Part shown: in pieces, positions 1 through 5,903 of the stretch
Layout: each line of letters starts with the position of its first letter
Position numbering within the stretch: position 1 is the stretch's first letter
DNA from: Paludibacter sp.
GTDB lineage: Bacteria; Bacteroidota; Bacteroidia; Bacteroidales; Paludibacteraceae
NCBI GenBank assembly: GCA_031284665.1
Contig: JAITXR010000181.1
Coordinates: forward strand, 1 to 7,619
DNA: 7,619 nt
Reading direction: 5' to 3'
The notes under the pieces: model-generated
What the model saw: only the letters and a program-made list of their open reading frames with translations
Told to the model about the DNA's origin: nothing
Databases searched by the model: none
Position numbers and translations under genes: made by a program

Positions 1-38
1 ATGACAAATAATGCCACCAAAGAAGTAAGTTTTTTCAT
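1..38 (-). CDS. Partial start of an exported protein (cut by window edge)
   Basis: Reading leftwards from the ATG at 36-38 gives MKKLTSLVALFV, then the frame leaves the window without a stop. A Met-Lys-Lys start followed by an uninterrupted hydrophobic run is the classic beginning of a Sec or lipoprotein signal peptide and closely resembles the N-termini of the SusC and SusD homologues here. An in-frame stop at 90-92 and no other ATG between it and 38 support this start. The leader is A-rich without Shine-Dalgarno, as for the neighbours. It has the same orientation as the FAS1-SusC-SusD genes but lies 843 bp beyond SusD, so it may have its own promoter. It could be another surface lipoprotein or an enzyme of the same locus; 12 residues are too few to say. 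Confidence 0.6.
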   Translation of the reverse strand, partial: MKKLTSLVALFV

Positions 39-94
39 AATAGTAATTTGTTTTTTTGAGATTAATAATTTGTTGTTTAATTTGTTTATTTATT

Positions 95-126
95 GTTTGA
101 ATAGTTTGAATGTTTGAAATGTTTGA
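95..126. repeat. GTTTGA 8-9-nt tandem repeat
   Basis: GTTTGA occurs at 95-100, 104-109, 112-117 and 121-126 with 8-9-base spacing and A/T-rich joints. It lies 60-90 bp upstream of the partial gene at 1-38 and could overlap its promoter region. On the minus strand the units read TCAAAC, so they are not TTTG promoter elements for that gene. Confidence 0.6.
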
Positions 127-174
127 GTAGTTACCTGATTAGTAGTTCTTCATTAATCACTAATCATTTTTTTT

Positions 175-322
175 TGCCCATCGGGCATCCATATCAATAG
201 AAACACATTGCCTCTTATGTTCCAAAACCTCGTAGAGGTTTCACCCTAATAATGAATCTCCTACGGAGAATTTATAATATATGAATATACCTTATTCTAT
301 TGATATGAAAAACCTACGGTTT
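175..322. repeat. Mirror-symmetric array of four mini-hairpins around a 13-nt inverted repeat
   Basis: A perfect 13-nt inverted repeat, CATATCAATAGAA at 190-202 and its complement at 295-307, brackets two perfect mini-hairpins: AAACCTC-GTA-GAGGTTT (225-241) and TCTCC-TAC-GGAGA (257-269). Exactly two bases outside each arm lies another perfect mini-hairpin: TGCCC-ATC-GGGCA (175-187) on the left and AAACC-TAC-GGTTT (310-322) on the right. The layout is nearly symmetric about position 248. Stem sequences differ but stay fully paired, and loops are always three bases; three of the four are TAC or its complement. The array resembles BIME-like paired REP elements or a non-autonomous palindromic repeat. 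Mobility is inferred, not shown. Confidence 0.7.
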
Positions 323-378
323 ATCTCGCTCGCATTGAAAATATTTTACATTTTGCATTCTTCTACATTATCCAAGTT

Positions 379-396
379 CAACCCACTACGGGGTTG
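379..396. repeat. Isolated mini-hairpin with CTACG loop
   Basis: CAACCC (379-384) and GGGTTG (391-396) form a perfect 6-bp stem around ACTACG. The loop carries the TAC core found in the hairpins of the 175-322 array, so this is probably a related solo copy with a different stem. No T-tract follows on either strand, so it is not an evident terminator. Confidence 0.55.
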
Positions 397-452
397 GGTT
401 TGGTAGGGTGTATTCTTGTCCGTAATCTAAAGCATATTAATAAAGTATCGCC

Positions 453-468
453 TCCCGACAAGTCGGGA
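453..468. repeat. TCCCGAC palindrome
   Basis: TCCCGAC-AA-GTCGGGA is a 7-bp perfect inverted repeat with a two-base centre. It belongs with the palindrome at 697-712. An alternative pairing also exists here: CTCCCGA (452-458) with TCGGGAG (487-493), so the 450-494 segment can fold in two ways. Similar CCCGAY palindromes are common in Bacteroidetes intergenic DNA, from memory. Confidence 0.6.
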
Positions 469-501
469 CAAGTTCTGCGAGGCTAATCGGGAGCAGACGT
501 T

Positions 502-527
502 CATCACTAATCACTAATCGTTAATCA
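502..527. repeat. CACTAATCACTAATC dispersed repeat
   Basis: Tandem ATCACTA / ATCGTTA-type units. Related copies are CATTAATCACTAATCAT at 151-167 and TCACTAATCACT at 2629-2640, the latter between susC and susD. The same short phrase in three separate spacers suggests a dispersed low-complexity repeat. Confidence 0.55.
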
Positions 528-529
528 CT

Positions 530-554
530 GTCTTCGTGTCTTTTTGTCTTCGTG
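530..554. repeat. GTCTTCGTG direct repeat
   Basis: GTCTTCGTG is present at 530-538 and 546-554, a 16-bp period, followed by CCGTCGTGTTC. No ORF or regulatory role is apparent. Confidence 0.45.
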
Positions 555-602
555 CCGTCGTGTTCAAAAAATGTCTTTTTCTTTTTTTTTCTTTGTCTGA
601 AT

Positions 603-630
603 CAAGATTTTCAGGATTTTAGGATTGATT
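603..630. repeat. 9-nt degenerate tandem repeat
   Basis: Three successive units read CAAGATTTT, CAGGATTTT and AGGATTGAT. The stretch is low-complexity, lies between genes and has no coding potential. Confidence 0.5.
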
Positions 631-657
631 TGATAAGAGAAATTTTCTTAATTCCTT

Positions 658-691
658 AATTCCTAAATTTCTTAATTGGCACATTAGCACA
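658..691. repeat. 34-nt direct repeat, copy A
   Basis: This 34-nt segment (AATTCCTAAATTTCTTAATT followed by a GCACATTAGCACA-like tail) recurs at 826-859 with one mismatch, G679 against A847. The copies are 168 bp apart and in the same orientation. Confidence 0.75.
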
Positions 692-696
692 ACTTG

Positions 697-712
697 TCCC
701 GATTCATCGGGA
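697..712. repeat. TCCCGAT palindrome
   Basis: TCCCGAT-TC-ATCGGGA is a 7-bp perfect inverted repeat. Compared with 453-468 the seventh pair is T-A instead of C-G, a compensatory change that keeps the stem. A T-rich run follows on the plus strand (713-729), but no plus-strand gene needs a terminator here. A degenerate third member with an interrupted left arm lies at about 741-757. Confidence 0.6.
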
Positions 713-730
713 TTGTTTATTGTTTTTTCT

Positions 731-785
731 GGATTGCTTCCACGACAGGTCGGGACACGCCAGGAAATACCCTCGCAATGACGGG
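731..785 (-). repeat. Fragment of a CGTCATTGCGAG...GAAGCAATCC-type repeat
   Basis: Read on the minus strand the segment starts CCCGTCATTGCGAGGG and ends GAAGCAATCC. Those two ends are familiar, from memory, as boundaries of a repeat seen in intergenic DNA of many bacteria. The interior here holds GTCCCGACCTGTCG, a degenerate member of the TCCCGAY palindromes, suggesting one repeat lies within another. Assignment rests on recollection of the ends only. Confidence 0.4.
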
Positions 786-825
786 CTAAGGTTGCTATTG
801 CCCGCTCTTCATTTCTTCATTACTA

Positions 826-859
826 AATTCCTAAATTTCTTAATTGACACATTAGCACA
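826..859. repeat. 34-nt direct repeat, copy B
   Basis: Second copy of the 658-691 element, 33 of 34 bases identical. It runs into the tandem units that reach the SusD stop codon. Confidence 0.75.
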
Positions 860-884
860 TTGGCACATTAACCATTAACCATTA
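844..884. repeat. Degenerate 7-9-nt tandem units abutting the SusD stop
   Basis: Read on the minus strand, the sequence leaving the SusD stop is a run of related units, TAATGGT, TAATGGT, TAATGTGCC, AATGTGC, TAATGTGTC, before merging with 34-nt copy B. The units begin at or one base after the stop codon, so the repeat has accumulated right up to the coding boundary. Confidence 0.6.
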
Positions 885-2519
885 TTTAAGTTTCCAAGGC
901 ACAAAATACTGTCCATCGTTTACAATTTTTGCGCGTATTTCGTCGGGATTAGTGTATTTTGGGCACACGCGGTCGGCTACAATATTGTAATCGCCATAGC
1001 GCCGTGCAATACGAATAAGCATAGGATAAACTTTACCTTCGCCTGTCAATTCGAGCATCGACTCGTCGAGTATTGCCAAGTCGTTTGCCTTAGTTTTTTC
1101 GGCGGTAATATCTCCTGTTTGAAATGTGCGATTACCTAAACTAAACACACCACGAATGCCTTTATCTGCATAAGCACGACCGCCTAACGGGGTTTTCATT
1201 GTCCATCCGGGAGCAAAAATATCGGAAAGTATATTACCCGAATTTAGAAATGTGTTCACCCCGACATTAATAAGTGCTGATGCTTCAGCGTAATAGCCCA
1301 AATTGTTAAGTGCCTCGGCAAGCATTAAATATAAATCGCCATCGCGATAAATAAAAATTGGCACATCGTCCATAAATGCGGAGCGATTACTTGCATTAGG
1401 GTGAAATTTACAAAAATAAAAATCGCCTGCGGAATTTTTCTTAAAAGTTGCATTTTTTCGAGTATCGGAAGTCTGTGTCCCCAAATTGTTGAGTGGCGCA
1501 TCAAAGCGTGCCATTCCCGAATCGGAAGGAGCCAACAAAAATTGGTTTGGCACTTCCCAATCAAAATGTTTAAGCAGCGTATTTGTCTGGTTTTTGCTAT
1601 AATCATACACAATACACGACACAGTGGCAGGGCGATATGGATTTTTTCCGGCTTGATTCCAAAGTGCAGCCCATTTACCTCCGCCTGTATTCATATCGTT
1701 GCGCAACCAATCGACCGAAGTGCTGGTGGTGCTGTTAAATTTTGCGTTCATCATATCAAGCAATATAGTGGCTGCCTGCTGATATTCGTTACTCCACAAG
1801 GCAAGTTCGGCAGTCAGTACTTTATAGTCGGGCGTCATATAATCCCACCATTGATACACGCTTGAGCCGGTAGCCGTATTTGGGTCGAGCCATTCTTTCC
1901 ACGACATAGATATATTTCCCTGTATGCCATCAAAACCAACTAATAATATCGTTTTGCAATCGTTTATAATTTGGTCGAGGTCGTGCTCTTCAAATTGTGC
2001 GAGGTCTTTTTTCTCAAGCATTGGCTCATCGCCGAGCCACACTGCTTTACCGTAAATTTTACCAAGTGTAAGGTAAATCCACGATTTAATACGTAAAGTA
2101 CAACTTACCAAAGCGTTATAATGTTCTATATCAACAGATGACAAATTTGCGTCTTTATATTTTTTCAGCCGATACAAATAATCGTTGCAAGCAATAATTA
2201 CATCGTAATATCCGGCAGGGTCGGCATAAGCATTACCTTTCAGGTCGGCATCGTAATTGTAAATACTATACAATGCGGTAGGCGTATTACGTGTAGGAGC
2301 AAACATTTCGCCACGTGTATCGGTAAGCAAAATTGCTTTATCGCCTATCTGTTGTACTTTGGTAATAATGCCAATATATCCGGCATACATTTCGCTTTCT
2401 TCGTCAATGTATTTTTTCTGGTCGAGCACATTATCGGTGTCCGGATTAAGAAAATCGGTACAAGAGCCAAATGTCAGCACCAAAATCGGAAGAATAAGTA
2501 AAATCAGTTTCTTCATCAT
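882..2519 (-). CDS. SusD/RagB-family nutrient-binding outer membrane lipoprotein
   Basis: A 545-residue lipoprotein that should form the extracellular lid over the adjacent SusC barrel and bind its ligand. The signal peptide ends in FGSC with Cys20 as the lipidated residue, then TDFLNPDTDN, a usual SusD start. Helical TPR-like segments are visible at about 137-160 (LRIKSWIYLTLGKIYG), 231-258 (YKVLTAELALWSNEYQQAA) and 393-417 (DGDLYLMLAEALNNLGYYAEA); the last matches the conserved YLMxAEALN block. The C-terminal hallmark is LAILDESMLELTGEGK (481-496) followed by MLIRIARRYGD (500-510), matching the family's ILDERxxELxxEGxRxxDLxR, and the protein ends in YFVPWKLK. Two ATGs stand in tandem (2517-2519 and 2514-2516); either could initiate, with no Shine-Dalgarno to decide. 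The gene follows susC by 150 bp and is probably cotranscribed. Length and motifs show no truncation. The ligand, whether glycan or peptide, cannot be read from the sequence. Confidence 0.94.
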   Translation of the reverse strand: MMKKLILLILPILVLTFGSCTDFLNPDTDNVLDQKKYIDEESEMYAGYIGIITKVQQIGDKAILLTDTRGEMFAPTRNTPTALYSIYNYDADLKGNAYADPAGYYDVIIACNDYLYRLKKYKDANLSSVDIEHYNALVSCTLRIKSWIYLTLGKIYGKAVWLGDEPMLEKKDLAQFEEHDLDQIINDCKTILLVGFDGIQGNISMSWKEWLDPNTATGSSVYQWWDYMTPDYKVLTAELALWSNEYQQAATILLDMMNAKFNSTTSTSVDWLRNDMNTGGGKWAALWNQAGKNPYRPATVSCIVYDYSKNQTNTLLKHFDWEVPNQFLLAPSDSGMARFDAPLNNLGTQTSDTRKNATFKKNSAGDFYFCKFHPNASNRSAFMDDVPIFIYRDGDLYLMLAEALNNLGYYAEASALINVGVNTFLNSGNILSDIFAPGWTMKTPLGGRAYADKGIRGVFSLGNRTFQTGDITAEKTKANDLAILDESMLELTGEGKVYPMLIRIARRYGDYNIVADRVCPKYTNPDEIRAKIVNDGQYFVPWKLK

Positions 2520-2669
2520 ATTATTTAAATTATATATGGTTTAAATTTTATTGTATTATTTATATTGTATAGATTTTTATTTTATTAGCGAATATACTCC
2601 TCGACAAATCGCGAGAATGTTTTATTCCTCACTAATCACTATCTTTTGTCTTTGTTCTTTGCTCTATTT
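2520..2669 (-). other. susC-susD intercistronic spacer
   Basis: A 150-bp spacer between the SusC stop and the SusD start. It carries the 25-nt element (2641-2665), a CACTAATCAC unit (2629-2640) and, near susD, an A/T-only inverted repeat (ATTTAAA 2523-2529 with TTTAAAT 2540-2546). No Shine-Dalgarno and no clear promoter or terminator are seen, so cotranscription with susC is the simplest reading, although 150 bp is long for a susC-susD spacer. Confidence 0.6.
2641..2665. repeat. 25-nt post-stop repeat, copy 1 (after susC)
   Basis: A 25-nt pyrimidine-rich plus-strand sequence starting ATCTTTTGTCTTTGTTC, purine-rich on the mRNA. It ends five bases from the SusC stop codon and is 24 of 25 identical to 5871-5895. 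Confidence 0.75.
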
Positions 2670-5600
2670 TTAAAACTTCAGATTTACTCCCAATTTTACA
2701 ACTTTAGGCTGTGCTGTTTTGGCATAATCGAAACCTTGCAGCGCATCGTTATAGGAGTACGAAAATTCGGGGTCGAGACCTAAGTAATTTGTAAAAGTAA
2801 ACAAATTTTCGCCGGTTACATACAAAGTACCTGAACGGAAAAAGTTTAATATTTTTTTGTCAAAATTATAACTCAAAGTTATATTTCTTAATCTCAAATA
2901 CGATGCATCTTCAATCCAGCGCGACGAGAAATCGGCATTGCCTATTGGGTCGCCCCATTGTGCGCGTGGCACGTCGGTTACTTGATGTTCTACATTCCAT
3001 CGACCGTTGGCGGCTGAACTTTGATTGCTAAAATTGGAAACCGACTCAAGCGAACGGCGCACTGCATTGTATGCTTTATTGCCTTTTGAATAATATACGT
3101 TTGCCGCAAGTTCAAAATGTTTTACTCTGATAGAGGTAAAAATTCCACCAAAAAATTCGGGAGCAGCAGTGCCTAACATTACACGGTCGTCGTCGTCGAT
3201 ACGATTGTCGGTATTTTGATTTTCAAAAATCACATCACCGGCATGATAACTTTGCGATTTTTTGTTGACCAAGCCGGCTGCCACAGCATTGGCTTCGGTG
3301 CTATACACGCCATTGGCTTTGTAGCCATAGAACTGATACGGACTTTCGCCTACTTTTGTAATCAATTGAGCACCATCGTCAAAAGATGTAATAATTTGGT
3401 CTTGTCCATCGCCAAGCGATTTTACAACACTCTTGTTAGTAGCAAAATTTCCACCTATTATCCATTCCACATCGCGAGTGCGAATAAGCGATGCCTGCAA
3501 CGAAACTTCGATACCTTGATTGGAAATGGTAGCACTGTTATCGTAATATGGCGCCGAGCCGTAAACAGACGATTGTGGCACAGGAATAATAACATCAGAG
3601 GCTTGTGCGCTATACAAATCGACTGTAAAGTCAACACGATTTTTCAATAAACTTGCCTCGAGACTCAAATTAAATTGTGTATTTTGTTCGGGTTTCAAAT
3701 TGGTATTGGCAATACCTGCACGTACAATACCCGAAATACTTTGATAAGGCAAACTTGTATAATAAAATTTCCCGTAATTCGACGAAAAATTACTGTTTCC
3801 CGTTACTCCATATTCGGCTCTCACATTCAAGCGATTGACAAACGTAGAATTGCTGAGCGGCAACCAGCCTTTGCCAAGCCAAGTAGCACTTAGCGAAGGA
3901 TAAACAGCAGTATGATTTGTAGAGGCTCCGGCAGCCGACATAGCGTCTAATGCCAAATTACCCGAAACGGCTACCATATTATTATAAATATAATCGGCGT
4001 GTGCAAAAACATTCAGCCAGTTCCATTTTTCGAGATAACCCACAAAATATCGCCCAATGGTTTGTGTATTGCCCAAAGTCTGATAAAAGTCGTTGGCAGT
4101 ATTGCGTCCGTTTCCACCATCATATTCACGATTTGTGGTAATGGATTGAACTCCGAGAGTGGCTTTTACCCGATGCACATCGTTAAAAGTGCGATTGTAA
4201 TTGCCATTTACACTGTAAAAATAATTTAGAGCCTCTCCCCTACCCGATTTCTTAGAATTTACAGCCTCGCCATATTGGTCAACAATAGGCAATACGGTAG
4301 TACCGGGTAAAAAGATGTCTTCGCTGTTGAAATTGTAGAACAAACCAAAAGTACCGGTAAACGACAAATGAACAGTAGGACTATAAGTTATACCTGCACG
4401 AATATTAACATCGTACTGGCGATTGCGAGCATCTATACCCTTCAATTTATCGACAATAGCAAGCGGATTCGACACTGCAAAATCGCGATTGGTACTTATT
4501 CCGTAATTGTACGACGAAAAAGTAGCAAGGTCGCGCCCCATTTCATCGTTGCCGTAAGGGCTTAACAGTGGCGAGCGTTGATAGGCTGCCAATATAGGGT
4601 TGGTAGCCGAAACCATTCCCTGTTCCTGATGTTGTCCGGTAAGATATGCCAAACCTACTGTGGTAAAAATTTGTATTTGCTTGTTTACCAAGATATTGGT
4701 ATTCAGTTGAGCATTATAACGTTGCGCATTGGTATTTTTGATATTTCCTTCGTTCAAAGCATAACCCAACGAAAAATCGTACTTGGCTATAGCGTCACCA
4801 CCTTCGATGCGAAACAAATTGTCGGTAACAAAACCGTTTTGATAAATCTGACTTTGCCAATCGGTATTGTTTTTATAAAAATAACTGTATTTGCTGTTAG
4901 GATTACCCATAAATGGAAATTCTGCAAAAAAACTTTCCATATTATTAAAATAGTTCATACCAATATCCGACAAATACGAAGTATATTCTTTGCCGCTAAG
5001 CATCGGGATACGTTTGTCGTTCCACGAACTGCCATATTGACCATAGAAACTGATTTTTGTGTTCAAGTCGTTTGAAGTAGCGCCATCAGTTTCAATCAAA
5101 ATTACGCCATTCGACCCAAGTGAGCCATACATACTTGCTTGCGCACCTTTGAGAACTGTGATATTTTGAATATCCTGAATATTGTATGATTGGAGAACAT
5201 TACGAGTTAAACCATTGATAACCATCGATTCTTTGTTGTCGGGCAAGTAAGGCACGCCATTGATAACAATAAGTGGAGAGTTTTCGCCCACCAGCGACCT
5301 TATTCCGCGCATATTAAGGAAAGTACCTTCACCCGCAGCACCACTAAAAGCAGATGTGCGCAAGCCTGCAGCCTGACCGATAAGCAAACGGTCGATAGTA
5401 GTGCCACCGAGCGTAAAGTCTTTTTTGGCAATATTGACAGCCGAGGTCAATTCCGGGCGATTTTCCTCGATGCTGAACGGCAACACTGCCGATTCGTTGT
5501 ATTTAGCACGCTCTTCGGGTATCATCACTACCACTATCTCGCTTCTGCCGTTGATTGCTTGGGTAACGGAAAAATATCCTGTTGCCCAAATGGAAATGGC

Positions 5601-5804
5601 TTTGTTGATATTCGACACTTGCATACTGAATTTACCTTCGGCATCGGAATGTGAAAGGTTTTCGCCAAGTATAGTAACAATGGCTCCTTCGACCGGTTTG
5701 CCCAACGAATTGAGTACCGTGCCGGAAATAGCCGTTTTGCCCTGTGCTAAAATATTACCAACTGCAAACAGCGTGAATAAAAAAATTATCAAAGATTTTT
5801 TCAT
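2670..5804 (-). CDS. SusC/RagA-family TonB-linked outer membrane transporter
   Basis: A 1044-residue beta-barrel transporter, typical in length for SusC-like proteins. It should import a ligand captured by its SusD partner, driven by TonB-ExbBD. A Sec signal peptide (1-20, probable cleavage ILA/QG) is followed by a carboxypeptidase-regulatory-like beta domain (about 23-96: ISGTVLNSLGKPVEGA, then DAEGKFSM). The plug covers about 105-240, with RGIRSLVGENSPLIVINGVPY (starting at 166) and ITVLKGAQASMYG (215-227) leading into SNGVILIET. The barrel fills the rest. It includes an acidic turn DNRIDDDDR (866-874), the family hallmark SYLRLRNITLSYNF (968-981), GENLFTFTNYLGLDPE (998-1013) and a terminal Phe, as expected for BAM-assembled barrels. 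There is no N-terminal STN domain, which argues against direct sigma/anti-sigma signalling. The common VVVGYGTQ at the plug entrance is absent and replaced by a divergent stretch (about 100-130). The ATG sits behind an A-rich leader without Shine-Dalgarno and is in frame with a standard signal peptide. Substrate unknown. Confidence 0.95.
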   Translation of the reverse strand: MKKSLIIFLFTLFAVGNILAQGKTAISGTVLNSLGKPVEGAIVTILGENLSHSDAEGKFSMQVSNINKAISIWATGYFSVTQAINGRSEIVVVMIPEERAKYNESAVLPFSIEENRPELTSAVNIAKKDFTLGGTTIDRLLIGQAAGLRTSAFSGAAGEGTFLNMRGIRSLVGENSPLIVINGVPYLPDNKESMVINGLTRNVLQSYNIQDIQNITVLKGAQASMYGSLGSNGVILIETDGATSNDLNTKISFYGQYGSSWNDKRIPMLSGKEYTSYLSDIGMNYFNNMESFFAEFPFMGNPNSKYSYFYKNNTDWQSQIYQNGFVTDNLFRIEGGDAIAKYDFSLGYALNEGNIKNTNAQRYNAQLNTNILVNKQIQIFTTVGLAYLTGQHQEQGMVSATNPILAAYQRSPLLSPYGNDEMGRDLATFSSYNYGISTNRDFAVSNPLAIVDKLKGIDARNRQYDVNIRAGITYSPTVHLSFTGTFGLFYNFNSEDIFLPGTTVLPIVDQYGEAVNSKKSGRGEALNYFYSVNGNYNRTFNDVHRVKATLGVQSITTNREYDGGNGRNTANDFYQTLGNTQTIGRYFVGYLEKWNWLNVFAHADYIYNNMVAVSGNLALDAMSAAGASTNHTAVYPSLSATWLGKGWLPLSNSTFVNRLNVRAEYGVTGNSNFSSNYGKFYYTSLPYQSISGIVRAGIANTNLKPEQNTQFNLSLEASLLKNRVDFTVDLYSAQASDVIIPVPQSSVYGSAPYYDNSATISNQGIEVSLQASLIRTRDVEWIIGGNFATNKSVVKSLGDGQDQIITSFDDGAQLITKVGESPYQFYGYKANGVYSTEANAVAAGLVNKKSQSYHAGDVIFENQNTDNRIDDDDRVMLGTAAPEFFGGIFTSIRVKHFELAANVYYSKGNKAYNAVRRSLESVSNFSNQSSAANGRWNVEHQVTDVPRAQWGDPIGNADFSSRWIEDASYLRLRNITLSYNFDKKILNFFRSGTLYVTGENLFTFTNYLGLDPEFSYSYNDALQGFDYAKTAQPKVVKLGVNLKF

Positions 5805-5836
5805 GTGTATTTTTTTGCTTTTATATTTTTTTTGTT

Positions 5837-5869
5837 AACTCTAACAGGGTTTAAAACCCTATTAGAGTT
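5837..5869 (-). promoter_or_regulatory. Intercistronic 16-bp hairpin between FAS1 gene and susC
   Basis: AACTCTAACAGGGTTT (5837-5852) faces its near-complement at 5854-5869 across one base. The only irregular position is C5845 opposite A5861; in minus-strand RNA this is a G-U pair, so the stem is complete only in the transcribed direction. On the mRNA it is followed by an A-rich run, not U, so it does not look like an intrinsic terminator. A role in mRNA end protection, processing or uneven expression of the FAS1 gene and susC is inferred. It could also simply be a copy of a dispersed palindrome. Confidence 0.65.
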
Positions 5870-5870
5870 T

Positions 5871-5895
5871 ATCTTTTGTCTTTGTTCCTTGCTCT
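5871..5895. repeat. 25-nt post-stop repeat, copy 2 (after the FAS1 gene)
   Basis: Second copy of the 2641-2665 element, one base different (C5888 against T2658), ending nine bases from the FAS1-lipoprotein stop. It directly adjoins the intercistronic hairpin at 5837-5869. Confidence 0.75.
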
Positions 5896-5903
5896 TTGTT
5901 CTA

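Larger units (their letters stand above)
39..881. other. 843-bp repeat-rich intergenic region
   Basis: I see no convincing gene between the SusD stop and the start of the partial gene at 38. The stretch is AT-rich and made almost entirely of short repeats: GTTTGA tandem units (95-126), a mirror-arranged hairpin array (175-322), another mini-hairpin (379-396), TCCCGAY palindromes (453-468, 697-712, degenerate near 741-757), CACTAATCAC-type units (151-166, 502-527), a GTCTTCGTG direct repeat (530-554), a 9-nt tandem (603-630), a 34-nt direct repeat (658-691 and 826-859) and a tandem tail touching the SusD stop. Phrases of this kind recur in intergenic DNA of many Bacteroidetes, from memory. No clear intrinsic terminator or TTTG / TAnnTTTG promoter pair was found on the minus strand, though one or both should exist here. 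Confidence 0.8.

Noticed and set aside
1..117. Plus-strand open frame of 38 codons starting with ATG at position 1
   Set aside because: Low-complexity composition running into the GTTTGA repeat, and it overlaps the more convincing minus-strand signal peptide at 1-38.
697..729. Palindrome plus T-rich tail as an intrinsic terminator
   Set aside because: It would act only on plus-strand transcripts, and no plus-strand gene precedes it; the T-run is also interrupted.
782..804. CGGGC/GCCCG stem as the susD terminator
   Set aside because: Only 5 bp with a 13-base loop and no U-tract in the minus-strand direction.
39..881. CRISPR array
   Set aside because: Repeats are short, of several unrelated types, with no regular repeat-spacer period and no cas genes.
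39..881. tRNA, riboswitch or other structured RNA gene
   Set aside because: No cloverleaf or known aptamer core could be recognised; the folds seen are short isolated hairpins.
1325..1865. Minus-strand frame 1325-1612 and plus-strand frame 1401-1865 within susD
   Set aside because: Both overlap the intact SusD homologue in other frames and have no recognisable motifs.
2591..2617. Promoter of the TTTG / TAnnTTTG type for susD near GCGATTTGTCG on the minus strand
   Set aside because: The TA of the -7 box is missing and no correctly spaced TTTG -33 box is present.
3216..5075. Plus-strand open frames within the susC region (for example 3216-3650, 4578-5075)
   Set aside because: Antisense to conserved barrel and plug sequence, with no family motifs; the susC frame explains the sequence completely.
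5837..5869. Hairpin as a rho-independent terminator of the FAS1 gene
   Set aside because: In the minus-strand transcript the stem is followed by an A-rich stretch, not a U-tract.
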